Positions 1-5,954 of a stretch of 10,618 bases of DNA are shown here, piece by piece. A program made the position numbers and the translations under genes. The notes under the pieces are model-generated. The model saw only the letters and a program-made list of their open reading frames with translations. It did no database searches and had not been told where the DNA came from. Location of the stretch: positions 832 through 11,449 of the forward strand of contig JAUNHO010000020.1 of the NCBI GenBank assembly GCA_030523905.1, read 5' to 3'. The number at the start of each line of letters is the position of its first letter. Position 1 is the stretch's first letter. Origin of the DNA: Bergeyella zoohelcum. GTDB taxonomy: Bacteria; Bacteroidota; Bacteroidia; Flavobacteriales; Weeksellaceae.

Positions 1-161
1 ATATGACTCTTGGTAGAAATGTGAAGGAATTTTTAAGACTCATCGATGCCTATACCCATGTTCAAAAGCACGGAGAAGTATGCCCTGCAAACTGGGAGGA
101 AGGTAAAGACGCAATGAGTGCTGATAGAAATTCTACCGCTGAATATTTGGCTAAACACTAA
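1..161 (+). CDS. Typical 2-Cys peroxiredoxin (AhpC/Prx1 family), C-terminal fragment
   Basis: The reading frame is open at the left window edge and ends at TAA 159-161, giving the last 52 or so residues of a protein. The fragment begins with a GRNVKEFLRLID segment and contains HGEVCPANW, the hallmark C-terminal region of typical 2-Cys peroxiredoxins. The Cys codon at 81-83 would be the resolving cysteine that forms a disulfide with the peroxidatic cysteine of the partner subunit. The enzyme reduces H2O2 and organic peroxides in the cytoplasm and is recycled by thioredoxin or AhpF. The tail ends in AEYLAKH, close to the EYFxK tail of hyperoxidation-sensitive peroxiredoxins. The peroxidatic Cys and the GGLG loop lie outside the window. 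A thioredoxin gene 69 bases downstream is a plausible reductant. The family call is secure; a finer AhpC or Prx1 assignment is not. Confidence 0.93.
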   Translation, partial: MTLGRNVKEFLRLIDAYTHVQKHGEVCPANWEEGKDAMSADRNSTAEYLAKH

Positions 162-172
162 TATTAACGAGG

Positions 173-210
173 AAATGAGATGATAGATTTTCAAAATTGT
201 CTCATTTTTT
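173..210 (+). terminator. Terminator-like hairpin between peroxiredoxin and thioredoxin genes
   Basis: An 8-bp perfect stem (AAATGAGA at 173-180 with TCTCATTT at 200-207) encloses a 19-base loop and runs into a short T tract (205-210). The stem is AT-rich and the loop is long, so termination would probably be partial. No promoter is apparent before the thioredoxin gene, so readthrough may be needed to express it. Confidence 0.5.
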
Positions 211-230
211 CAAATTAAATTATTACAAAA

Positions 231-539
231 ATGTATATAGAATTAGCAGAAGATACGCTACAAAACATCGTAGCAGAAAACGAAAAAGTAGTGGTGCAAT
301 ACGGAGCATCTTGGTGCGGAAATTGTAGAATAATGAAGCCAAAATTCAAGAAACTGGCTTCTGAAAATGATGAAATCCCGTTCTACTATGTAGATGCAGA
401 GAAATTGCCAGAGAGCCGTAAATTGGCAAAAGTGGATAATCTACCGACTTTCGCTATCTTTAAGAATGGAGAATTGCTTAACCAAATCCAGACCAATCAG
501 GCTGAAAGTTTGAATAATCTCTTCAATGAATTGAAATAA
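231..539 (+). CDS. Thioredoxin family protein, WCGNC active site
   Basis: This 102-residue single-domain protein has the thioredoxin fold signature. The redox motif WCGNC (W28, C29, C32) follows the first strand (VVVQYGASW), and the cis-proline loop NLPTF has P72 facing the active site. Length matches cytoplasmic thioredoxins (about 100-110 residues), and there is no signal peptide. The classical WCGPC has Asn in place of Pro, which in this fold usually shifts the redox potential. The place directly after a 2-Cys peroxiredoxin suggests that it reduces that enzyme's disulfide, although general thiol-disulfide exchange is equally possible. ATG 231 sits behind an A-rich leader (ACAAAA), as is usual in Bacteroidetes. 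Fold and redox activity are clear from sequence; the partner is inferred from context. Confidence 0.92.
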   Translation: MYIELAEDTLQNIVAENEKVVVQYGASWCGNCRIMKPKFKKLASENDEIPFYYVDAEKLPESRKLAKVDNLPTFAIFKNGELLNQIQTNQAESLNNLFNELK

Positions 540-552
540 TAAAATCCATTAG

Positions 553-585
553 AAACCTTTCATTTTGTTGAGAGGTTTTTAATTT
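553..585 (+). terminator. Terminator-like hairpin between thioredoxin and DUF6952 genes
   Basis: A 9-bp stem with one G-U pair (AAACCTTTC at 553-561 with GAGAGGTTT at 570-578) has an 8-base loop and is followed by TTAATTT. The T tract is interrupted, so it looks like a leaky terminator or attenuator within the cluster. Confidence 0.55.
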
Positions 586-612
586 AATCATTAATTATTT
601 GTGTGAAATAAT

Positions 613-864
613 ATGAAATTACCAATCATTAGACAATTGTACCAAAGTCAATCGGTGGAAAACCTTGAAAAAACATTAGAGGTTTTGGAAAGTTTTACAG
701 AATTTAGAGGAACGAGTGAGGAAGACCTGAATGTAGCAGGGGAGCTCATTACCAATATCTGTGGGGCGTTAGAAGTGCATAGTAATGTAGCAAACGGAAT
801 GGCAGAAAAAGACGCTCTCAACACCTTTGCACAAAAGGTAATGGGAAGTATAGACAGATGCTAA
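613..864 (+). CDS. DUF6952 family small protein
   Basis: This 83-residue acidic protein lacks a signal peptide and membrane segments and looks all-alpha. I recognise the pattern (MKLPIIRQL near the N-terminus, an NVAGELITNICGALEVH segment in the middle, then DALNTFAQKVMGSID at the end) as the DUF6952 family, small proteins of Bacteroidetes with no known function. Two cysteines are present, C50 in the NICGAL segment and the terminal C83; neither forms a CxxC. It follows the peroxiredoxin and thioredoxin genes on the same strand with a 73-base gap that contains a terminator-like hairpin. Its position suggests a link to peroxide or thiol redox homeostasis, but that is inference from neighbourhood only. 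It is closed by a strong terminator. Confidence 0.85.
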   Translation: MKLPIIRQLYQSQSVENLEKTLEVLESFTEFRGTSEEDLNVAGELITNICGALEVHSNVANGMAEKDALNTFAQKVMGSIDRC

Positions 865-873
865 ACCAAAACA

Positions 874-913
874 AAATCGGAATAGAAAAATATGTTTCTA
901 CTCCGATTTTTTT
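874..913. terminator. Strong, probably bidirectional, terminator between convergent DUF6952 gene and uvrA
   Basis: A 15-bp stem with one A-C mismatch (874-888 with 895-909) has a 6-base loop and is followed on the + strand by seven T's (907-913). Read on the - strand, the same hairpin lies 12 bases after the uvrA stop codon and leads into a T-rich stretch, so it can end transcription from both sides. Confidence 0.85.
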
Positions 914-925
914 ATTTAATAGGTT

Positions 926-3796
926 TTACATCTCCTTTTTCAAAAATTTTCCTGTCAAAGATTTTTTAGATTTTATAATTTCCTCTGGTGTGCCTGTGAA
1001 GACTATTTCTCCGCCGTGTTTTCCGCCCTCTGGGCCTATGTCTATCAGGTGGTCGGCGAGTTTTATCACATCCATATTATGCTCTATGATGATGAACGAA
1101 TTGCCCAATTCCACGAGTTGATTTATGGATTCCATCAAGATTTTCACATCTTCAAAATGCAGACCTGTGGTAGGCTCATCAAGGATATAGAGCGTGTTAC
1201 CAGTCTGTTTTTTAGCCAGTTCCGTGGCGAGTTTTATCCTCTGTGCCTCACCACCAGAAAGCGTGGTAGATTGTTGCCCCAGCGTGATATAGCCCAGCCC
1301 CACATCTTGTAAAGTTTTTACTTTATTGTAGATTTTCGGCAAAGGTTGGAAGAACTCCACCGCCTCGTCTATCGTCATATCCAAGACATCGGAAATGGAT
1401 TTTCCCTTGTAGCGAACCTCCAAAGTCTCGCGGTTGAAGCGTTTTCCGTTGCAGGTTTCGCAATGAACATATACATCGGGCAGGAAATTCATTTCTATCA
1501 CTTTCAGACCACCACCTTGGCAAGTTTCACATCTTCCGCCTTTTACATTAAAGGAAAATCGCCCAGGTTTGTAGCCACGGATTTTCGCCTCTGGAAGTTC
1601 AGCAAAAAGATTTCTAATATCCTGAAAAACACCAGTATAAGTAGCTGGATTAGAACGCGGAGTCCTACCGATAGGCGTTTGATCCACATCTACCACTTTA
1701 TCAATATGTTCCAGTCCCTCAACGCTTTTATACGGCAGAGGCTCCTGCACGGAACGATAAAAATGACGATTCAAAATTGGGTAAAGAGTTCCATTAATCA
1801 GCGAAGATTTTCCACTTCCTGAAATGCCCGTAACGACCACGAGTTTGCCCAATGGAATTTCCAAATTTACATTTTTCAGGTTGTTGCCAGTCGCTCCTTT
1901 TAGCAAAATAGATTTGCCATTGCCCTCTCTTCTCTGCGATGGAATGGCGATTTCCCTTCTTCCAGTGAGATAATCAGCGGTAATGGTTTTTGCCTTTACT
2001 AAATCCTTAGGAGAGCCTTGCCAAAGCACCTCGCCACCGTGTTTTCCAGCTTTTGGCCCTATGTCTAGAACTTCATCGGCTTCCAAAATCATATCCTTAT
2101 CGTGTTCCACCACCAAGACGGAATTGCCCAAATCTCGGAGGTTTTTCAGGGAATTGATAAGCCTTTCATTGTCCCTTTGATGAAGACCAATGCTCGGTTC
2201 GTCCAAAATATACAGCACATTTACCAACTGAGAACCTATTTGCGTAGCCAAACGAATCCGCTGAGATTCCCCACCAGAAAGGGTTTTGGAACTTCTATTT
2301 AGGCTAAGATAATCCAGCCCAACATCTAATAAAAACTGCAATCGGCTTTCTATTTCTTTCAATATTTCGTGGGCGATGATTTTATTTTTTTCGCTAAATT
2401 TATCCTTGATTTCTGCTAACCAATCCTTCAAATCGAGAAGGCTCATTGCATTGATCTCGGCGATGTTTTTTCCTGCAATTCTGAATGCTAAACTCTCTGG
2501 CTGAAGCCTTGCTCCGTGGCAACTTGGGCAGGTTTCTTCGCTGGTAAATTGGCGTTCTATCTGCGTTGCTCCGTAGTTTTCTTTGTTCTCTATTGCTTGT
2601 TCTAAATAGGGAATCAGCCCCTCAAAATTTACCTTTATTTTCTTGGAAATTCCTGCGTGTTTTAGGTCGGCTAGAACTTCTGTTTTCATTCCATAATAAA
2701 TAGCGTTCAGCACCTCTTCTGGTAAATCCTTGAAAGGTATTTTTGTACTTAAAGAGTTGATTTCCAATATGTTTTTAATCTGACCGATGACCCATTTGCT
2801 GAAATTATGAGTTTCAAACGGCAGAAGAGCTTTTTCCACAGGCAGATTTTCATCTTCTACTAAAAGTTCTATGCGTATTTTGTTGATAGAGCCAAGCCCC
2901 TTACATTGCGGACAACTTCCCTTTGGTGAATTGAAAGAAAATGTGTTGGGTTCGGGGATTGGTAGAGCTTTCCCCGTGCTGATGTCCATCAAGTTTTTAG
3001 AAAAATACTGGAAATTTTCCTCGCCGAATTTTTGTATCATCACCACGCCTTCGCCCATTTGTAGAGCGGTTTTCAGGGATTTTTCCATCCTTGCTTCGGA
3101 GGCAGAGTCGCCCACCACCCAGCGGTCTATTACCACTTCTATATCGTGGGTTTTGTAGCGATCTAGTTTCAAATCATATTCAATGTCTTGCAATTTTCCG
3201 TCAATTCTCGCCTGTCCGTAGCCTTTTTTTGCTAATTGAACGAACAACTCGTGGTAATGCCCTTTTCGTGAGCGAACCACAGGAGCGAGGAGTAAAACTT
3301 TTTCTTTATCGTATTGATTTTTAATGGTTTCCAAAATTTGTTCTTCGGTATAAGAAACCATCAATTCTCCATTTTCCAGTGAGTAAGCATCTGAAACTCT
3401 GGCAAATAGAAGACGCAAGAAATCATAAAGTTCGGTAATAGTCCCCACCGTAGAACGCGGATTTTTGTTGGTGGTCTTCTGTTCAATGGCAATCACAGGC
3501 GAGAGACCCTCTATTTTATCCACATCTGGACGCTCCAAACCGCCCAAAAACTGCCTTGCATACGCCGAAAAAGTCTCTATATATCGCCTTTGTCCCTCGG
3601 CAAAAATGGTGTCAAAAGCTAGGGAAGACTTTCCACTCCCTGAAAGTCCAGTTATCACAACTAGCTCATTTCGTGGAATTTTCACATCTATATTTTTCAG
3701 ATTGTGTTCTCTGGCACCGTAGATTTCTATGTAATCTTTGCTATTCGCTATTGGCTGTTGAATCTCGGCTCTCGGCTCTCGGCTTTTTTTAGGCAT
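926..3796 (-). CDS. uvrA: UvrABC excinuclease subunit A
   Basis: UvrA is the damage-sensing ATPase of nucleotide excision repair. It dimerises, scans DNA with UvrB and hands lesions to UvrB/UvrC. The 956-residue protein has two ABC modules: Walker A GLSGSGKSS (50-58) and GISGSGKSS (657-665), signatures LSGGE (506-510, 846-850), and Walker B ILDEP (530-534, 871-875). The UvrB-binding insertion is at about 131-257. Zinc-type cysteine pairs are C423/C426 and C756/C759 with C779/C782. CPQC (C295/C298) lacks the upstream cysteine pair expected from E. coli UvrA; the region reads NLMDISTG. I chose ATG 3796-3794 although the frame stays open to 3988, because the homologous part starts at about residue 22 and a good promoter sits within the upstream stretch. 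Residues 5-20 are encoded by 7-base repeats. It is divergent from the Crp/Fnr gene. Confidence 0.97.
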   Translation of the reverse strand: MPKKSREPRAEIQQPIANSKDYIEIYGAREHNLKNIDVKIPRNELVVITGLSGSGKSSLAFDTIFAEGQRRYIETFSAYARQFLGGLERPDVDKIEGLSPVIAIEQKTTNKNPRSTVGTITELYDFLRLLFARVSDAYSLENGELMVSYTEEQILETIKNQYDKEKVLLLAPVVRSRKGHYHELFVQLAKKGYGQARIDGKLQDIEYDLKLDRYKTHDIEVVIDRWVVGDSASEARMEKSLKTALQMGEGVVMIQKFGEENFQYFSKNLMDISTGKALPIPEPNTFSFNSPKGSCPQCKGLGSINKIRIELLVEDENLPVEKALLPFETHNFSKWVIGQIKNILEINSLSTKIPFKDLPEEVLNAIYYGMKTEVLADLKHAGISKKIKVNFEGLIPYLEQAIENKENYGATQIERQFTSEETCPSCHGARLQPESLAFRIAGKNIAEINAMSLLDLKDWLAEIKDKFSEKNKIIAHEILKEIESRLQFLLDVGLDYLSLNRSSKTLSGGESQRIRLATQIGSQLVNVLYILDEPSIGLHQRDNERLINSLKNLRDLGNSVLVVEHDKDMILEADEVLDIGPKAGKHGGEVLWQGSPKDLVKAKTITADYLTGRREIAIPSQRREGNGKSILLKGATGNNLKNVNLEIPLGKLVVVTGISGSGKSSLINGTLYPILNRHFYRSVQEPLPYKSVEGLEHIDKVVDVDQTPIGRTPRSNPATYTGVFQDIRNLFAELPEAKIRGYKPGRFSFNVKGGRCETCQGGGLKVIEMNFLPDVYVHCETCNGKRFNRETLEVRYKGKSISDVLDMTIDEAVEFFQPLPKIYNKVKTLQDVGLGYITLGQQSTTLSGGEAQRIKLATELAKKQTGNTLYILDEPTTGLHFEDVKILMESINQLVELGNSFIIIEHNMDVIKLADHLIDIGPEGGKHGGEIVFTGTPEEIIKSKKSLTGKFLKKEM
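3736..3784 (-). repeat. Seven in-register heptamers in the 5' end of uvrA, beside an A7 tract
   Basis: Read on the uvrA strand from 3784 down to 3736, the sequence divides into seven consecutive 7-base units: AGCCGAG three times exactly, then ATTCAAC, AGCCAAT, AGCGAAT and AGCAAAG. Six of the seven start with AGC, and the array directly follows a run of seven A's (3790-3784, the last A shared with the first unit). The repeat lies inside the coding sequence and encodes the non-conserved N-terminal extension ahead of the conserved UvrA start. Gain or loss of one unit would shift the reading frame. Confidence 0.85.
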
Positions 3797-3816
3797 TGTC
3801 TGTAAAATTAATCTTG

Positions 3817-3849
3817 CAAATTTACTGAAAAAAATGGGCTTCGAACAAA
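3817..3849 (-). promoter_or_regulatory. Predicted uvrA promoter (Bacteroidetes type)
   Basis: On the - strand, TTTG (3849-3846) is followed after 21 bases by TAAATTTG (3824-3817). This matches the Bacteroidetes/Flavobacterium consensus TTTG-N17-23-TAnnTTTG at both elements with acceptable spacing. Transcription would begin about 15 bases before the chosen uvrA ATG, which supports that start over the longer frame. Confidence 0.75.
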
Positions 3850-3876
3850 AGTAGATAGGATTGGATTTATTATCTC

Positions 3877-3890
3877 TTGAAACAAAACAA
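3877..3890. promoter_or_regulatory. Fnr-box-like dyad upstream of the Crp/Fnr gene
   Basis: The 14 bases TTGAA-ACAA-AACAA agree with the Fnr consensus TTGAT-N4-ATCAA at 8 of 10 defined positions. A slightly wider dyad, TCTTG-N8-CAAGA (3875-3892), is a perfect inverted repeat. It lies about 36 bases upstream of the predicted start of the regulator gene, where a -33 element would be expected but is missing. Autoregulation is possible. AT-rich DNA gives such matches by chance, so confidence is low. Confidence 0.35.
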
Positions 3891-3907
3891 GAAAAATTAA
3901 AATTCTG

Positions 3908-3915
3908 TATCTTTG
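3908..3915 (+). promoter_or_regulatory. Predicted -7 element of the Crp/Fnr-family gene
   Basis: TATCTTTG matches TAnnTTTG and places the transcription start about 18 bases before ATG 3938. No TTTG/TTG is found 17-23 bases upstream, so the promoter may be weak or activator dependent. Confidence 0.55.
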
Positions 3916-3937
3916 CCATCCAAAAAATAGAAAGGAA

Positions 3938-4543
3938 ATGCAGTTTGACCTTACAGAGGAGATAATAATGGCAACCGAGCCAGAGCAAAAACGCCTATAC
4001 AAAGGGCATAGAGTGATAGCAGAAGGAGAAACAAGTTCTAATTTTTTTTACTTGAAAGAGGGGGAGCTATCGGTGTTCAATTTTACGGAGGAAGGGAAGG
4101 AGTTTTTACAGCATAAAGTAGTAGCGGGGAGTTTCTTCGGTGAGCCAGCGGTACTTCTAGAAAAGCCATTTCCTGGGAATGTGGAGGTAATGTCTGATAA
4201 GGCTATTCTCCTTAAAATCAATAGAGAAAAATTTCTCAATTTCCTGATGCAAAACCCTGAAATTCATATAGAATTTACCAAATCTATTGCTAAAAAATCC
4301 ATCAGAAAAAGTAATACGCTACGGAACATTGTTTTCCTTAGCCCAGAGGATAGAATTTGGCACCAAATTCAAGATTATAAACGCGAGCAAGGTGCAATGT
4401 CTAGCGAAAAAATCCAGATTAATCTCACGCGAAAAGAACTTTCTAATATGACGGGGCTACGCATAGAAACCGTGATAAGAACCGTGAAAAAAATGGAAAA
4501 AGAAGGGAGGCTTAGTATTATTTCAGGGAAAATAATCGTTTGA
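3938..4543 (+). CDS. Crp/Fnr family transcriptional regulator
   Basis: This 201-residue regulator has an N-terminal cyclic-nucleotide-binding-like beta-barrel (about 20-105, with the KGHRVIAEGE, FYLKEGELSVF and GSFFGEPAVL strands). A dimerisation helix follows (about 107-128), then a C-terminal winged helix-turn-helix (about 163-193, LTRKELSNMTG then LRIETVIRTVKKME). E69 is kept in the phosphate-binding cassette, but the Arg-Ser that contacts cAMP phosphate in E. coli Crp aligns with Pro-Gly (P79-G80), so cAMP binding is doubtful. The protein contains no cysteine, so it is not an Fe-S oxygen sensor like Fnr. In the recognition helix E177 and R181 align with Crp E181 and R185, while Crp R180 aligns with I176, which suggests a different DNA preference. 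ATG 3968 is an alternative start; ATG 3938 fits the predicted promoter. The signal sensed is unknown. Confidence 0.92.
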   Translation: MQFDLTEEIIMATEPEQKRLYKGHRVIAEGETSSNFFYLKEGELSVFNFTEEGKEFLQHKVVAGSFFGEPAVLLEKPFPGNVEVMSDKAILLKINREKFLNFLMQNPEIHIEFTKSIAKKSIRKSNTLRNIVFLSPEDRIWHQIQDYKREQGAMSSEKIQINLTRKELSNMTGLRIETVIRTVKKMEKEGRLSIISGKIIV

Positions 4544-4562
4544 TTATCGGTATTTTACCCAA

Positions 4563-4578
4563 TGTGATTTCGGTCATA
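4563..4578. promoter_or_regulatory. Candidate Crp/Fnr-type operator upstream of the membrane protein gene
   Basis: TGTGA-N6-TCATA matches the Crp consensus TGTGA-N6-TCACA at nine of ten positions with the exact spacer. Its centre (about 4570.5) is some 41 bases upstream of the transcription start predicted from the -7 element at 4600-4607. That is the class II activator position, and the promoter has no -33 element. The site directly follows a Crp/Fnr-family gene. It is a single site judged by eye. Confidence 0.4.
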
Positions 4579-4599
4579 GTATTTTCTGTGCAGACTTTT

Positions 4600-4607
4600 T
4601 ATTTTTG
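4600..4607 (+). promoter_or_regulatory. Predicted -7 element of the polytopic membrane protein gene
   Basis: TATTTTTG matches TAnnTTTG. It ends only four bases before ATG 4612, so the transcript would be leaderless or nearly so. No TTTG lies at the -33 position. It supports ATG 4612 as start rather than the TTG at 4540 that overlaps the regulator gene. Confidence 0.45.
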
Positions 4608-4611
4608 CGAA

Positions 4612-5832
4612 ATGAAGAATATTGTATTTTGGCTGAGATTATCGGTTTTTAATTTTTTGTTGGTTGCTGTTTTGGGCGTTTTAATGCGTTATAAAATAGC
4701 ATTTTCATTACCTTTCGTGGAGCAAAAAAATGTACAGGAGGCTCACTCGCATTTTGCATTTTATGGCTGGATTACGCAGATTATTTACGCGTTCGTTTTG
4801 CTTTATCTGAAACGAAATTTGCCCAATCATAATCTTTCAAAATACTTTACTTTGATGAAAACGAATCTATTAGCATCTTACTTGATGTTGATAGCGTTCT
4901 TGTATTCTGGGTATTTTTGGGCGTCTATTTTGGCATCGGCGGTGGCGTTGCTGGTTAGTTTCGTCTTTTCCTTTTATTTATGGAAAGATTTACGAAGTTC
5001 TAAAGATTTGGTAAGGTATTGGTTTTTAGGCGGTTTCTTTTTCGCGGTGATTTCTTCGTTTGGGGTATTTGCTCTTAGTTATATGAAAATTTTTGGTAAT
5101 ATCACTCAAGATTGGTATTTGGCATCTACTTACTATTATCTTCATTTTCAGTACAATGGCTTTTTTATGCTGATGGCAATAGGGTTGCTTTTAGACACTT
5201 TCCGAAGAATGGGAGCGGAGATAGACGCAAGGCAAAATCAGTTGATATTTTGGCTGTCGTTTTTGGGCTGTTTGGTGGGCTATGGGCTTTCTGTTTTATG
5301 GATGAAAATCCCAGTTTGGTTGTTCATAATCATTGTGTTAGCCACTTTATCGCAGACTTTTGCGGCGTTTAGATTATTAGGTTTCGTAAGGCGAAATTTC
5401 CCCAAAATTGCTCCTCAGCTATTGCCTGTACAGAAGTTGTTATTGGGAGTATCTGGTTTTGCTTTTGTGGTGAAAATTTTATTGCAATTAGGCTCTAATA
5501 TCCCTGAAATCAGTCAGTTTGCTTTTGGTTTTAGAAATGTGGTGATTGCTTATTTGCATTTAGTATTACTGATGTGTCTTTCGGTTTTCTTTCTTTTTCA
5601 ATTTTTTTATGAAAAAGTGTTTGTGGTTACGAAATTTGTAATTATTGGTGTTAAAACATTGGTTTTAGGCATACTTTTGAATGAATTATTGCTAGGGATA
5701 ATGGGCGTTCTTTCCATAAAATATATCGCTATACCGAATACGCAATATTATCTATTGGCGGTTTCTGTAATGATGTTGGTGGGGCTTATTTTAATGGTTT
5801 CAAGTTTGAAAGAGGATAAAACTTTTTCATAA
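4612..5832 (+). CDS. Polytopic membrane protein with conserved-looking intramembrane histidines (possible haem-copper oxidase/NnrS-like)
   Basis: This 406-residue, very hydrophobic protein has about 11-12 predicted membrane spans. It has only five histidines. Four of them lie in or at hydrophobic spans: H45 and H47 (AHSHFAFYGW), H178 (YLHFQYNGFF) and H316 (AYLHLVLLM). Paired and single histidines in separate helices are typical of haem- or copper-binding membrane proteins, such as haem-copper oxidase subunit I, NorB and NnrS. The HxHxxFxGW motif in the second span resembles the start of those families. I cannot assign it to one of them, and similar uncharacterised proteins occur in Bacteroidetes as far as I recall. 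I take ATG 4612 as start because a -7 element ends just upstream. A TTG at 4540 would add 24 residues and overlap the regulator stop. It follows the Crp/Fnr gene by 68 bases with a candidate operator between them, which hints at redox or nitric-oxide-responsive expression. Confidence 0.8.
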   Translation: MKNIVFWLRLSVFNFLLVAVLGVLMRYKIAFSLPFVEQKNVQEAHSHFAFYGWITQIIYAFVLLYLKRNLPNHNLSKYFTLMKTNLLASYLMLIAFLYSGYFWASILASAVALLVSFVFSFYLWKDLRSSKDLVRYWFLGGFFFAVISSFGVFALSYMKIFGNITQDWYLASTYYYLHFQYNGFFMLMAIGLLLDTFRRMGAEIDARQNQLIFWLSFLGCLVGYGLSVLWMKIPVWLFIIIVLATLSQTFAAFRLLGFVRRNFPKIAPQLLPVQKLLLGVSGFAFVVKILLQLGSNIPEISQFAFGFRNVVIAYLHLVLLMCLSVFFLFQFFYEKVFVVTKFVIIGVKTLVLGILLNELLLGIMGVLSIKYIAIPNTQYYLLAVSVMMLVGLILMVSSLKEDKTFS

Positions 5833-5910
5833 AGAAATGATGAAAGGTTTAATTGGATAAATTAGAGCATATTTTTTATAAAAAAATCCCTTATATTTCC
5901 GTTTTTTATT

Positions 5911-5918
5911 TATCTTTG
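5911..5918 (+). promoter_or_regulatory. Predicted -7 element upstream of lepB
   Basis: TATCTTTG matches TAnnTTTG and would start transcription about 30 bases before ATG 5955. No TTTG is seen at the right distance upstream. It would drive lepB, the WbqC gene and the S8 protease gene, which follow without large gaps. Confidence 0.5.
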
Positions 5919-5954
5919 TGAGAATTTTTAACGAAAATAAAACCAATTAAATCA

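Noticed and set aside
1346..1822. 158-residue open frame on the + strand
   Set aside because: It lies antisense inside uvrA and its composition is a shadow of the real gene; no domain or promoter supports it.
3797..3988. 64-residue N-terminal extension of UvrA from a start at 3988
   Set aside because: The extension is not UvrA-like, is rich in Phe/Cys/Lys from AT-rich intergenic DNA, and covers the predicted uvrA promoter. ATG 3796 gives a normal length.
4540..4611. TTG start at 4540 overlapping the regulator stop, as translational coupling
   Set aside because: The first 24 codons would run through a candidate operator and a -7 element, and ATG 4612 begins a normal first membrane segment.
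5871..5887. AT-only palindrome (T6/A7) after the membrane protein gene, as terminator
   Set aside because: It has no GC pairs in the stem and almost no loop. Such runs are expected by chance in AT-rich intergenic DNA.
5848..5951. 9-bp inverted repeat TTTAATTGG (5848-5856) / CCAATTAAA (5943-5951) flanking the lepB promoter
   Set aside because: The arms are about 86 bases apart, AT-rich and on both sides of the predicted start of transcription, so they would not form an RNA hairpin. Chance is a good explanation.
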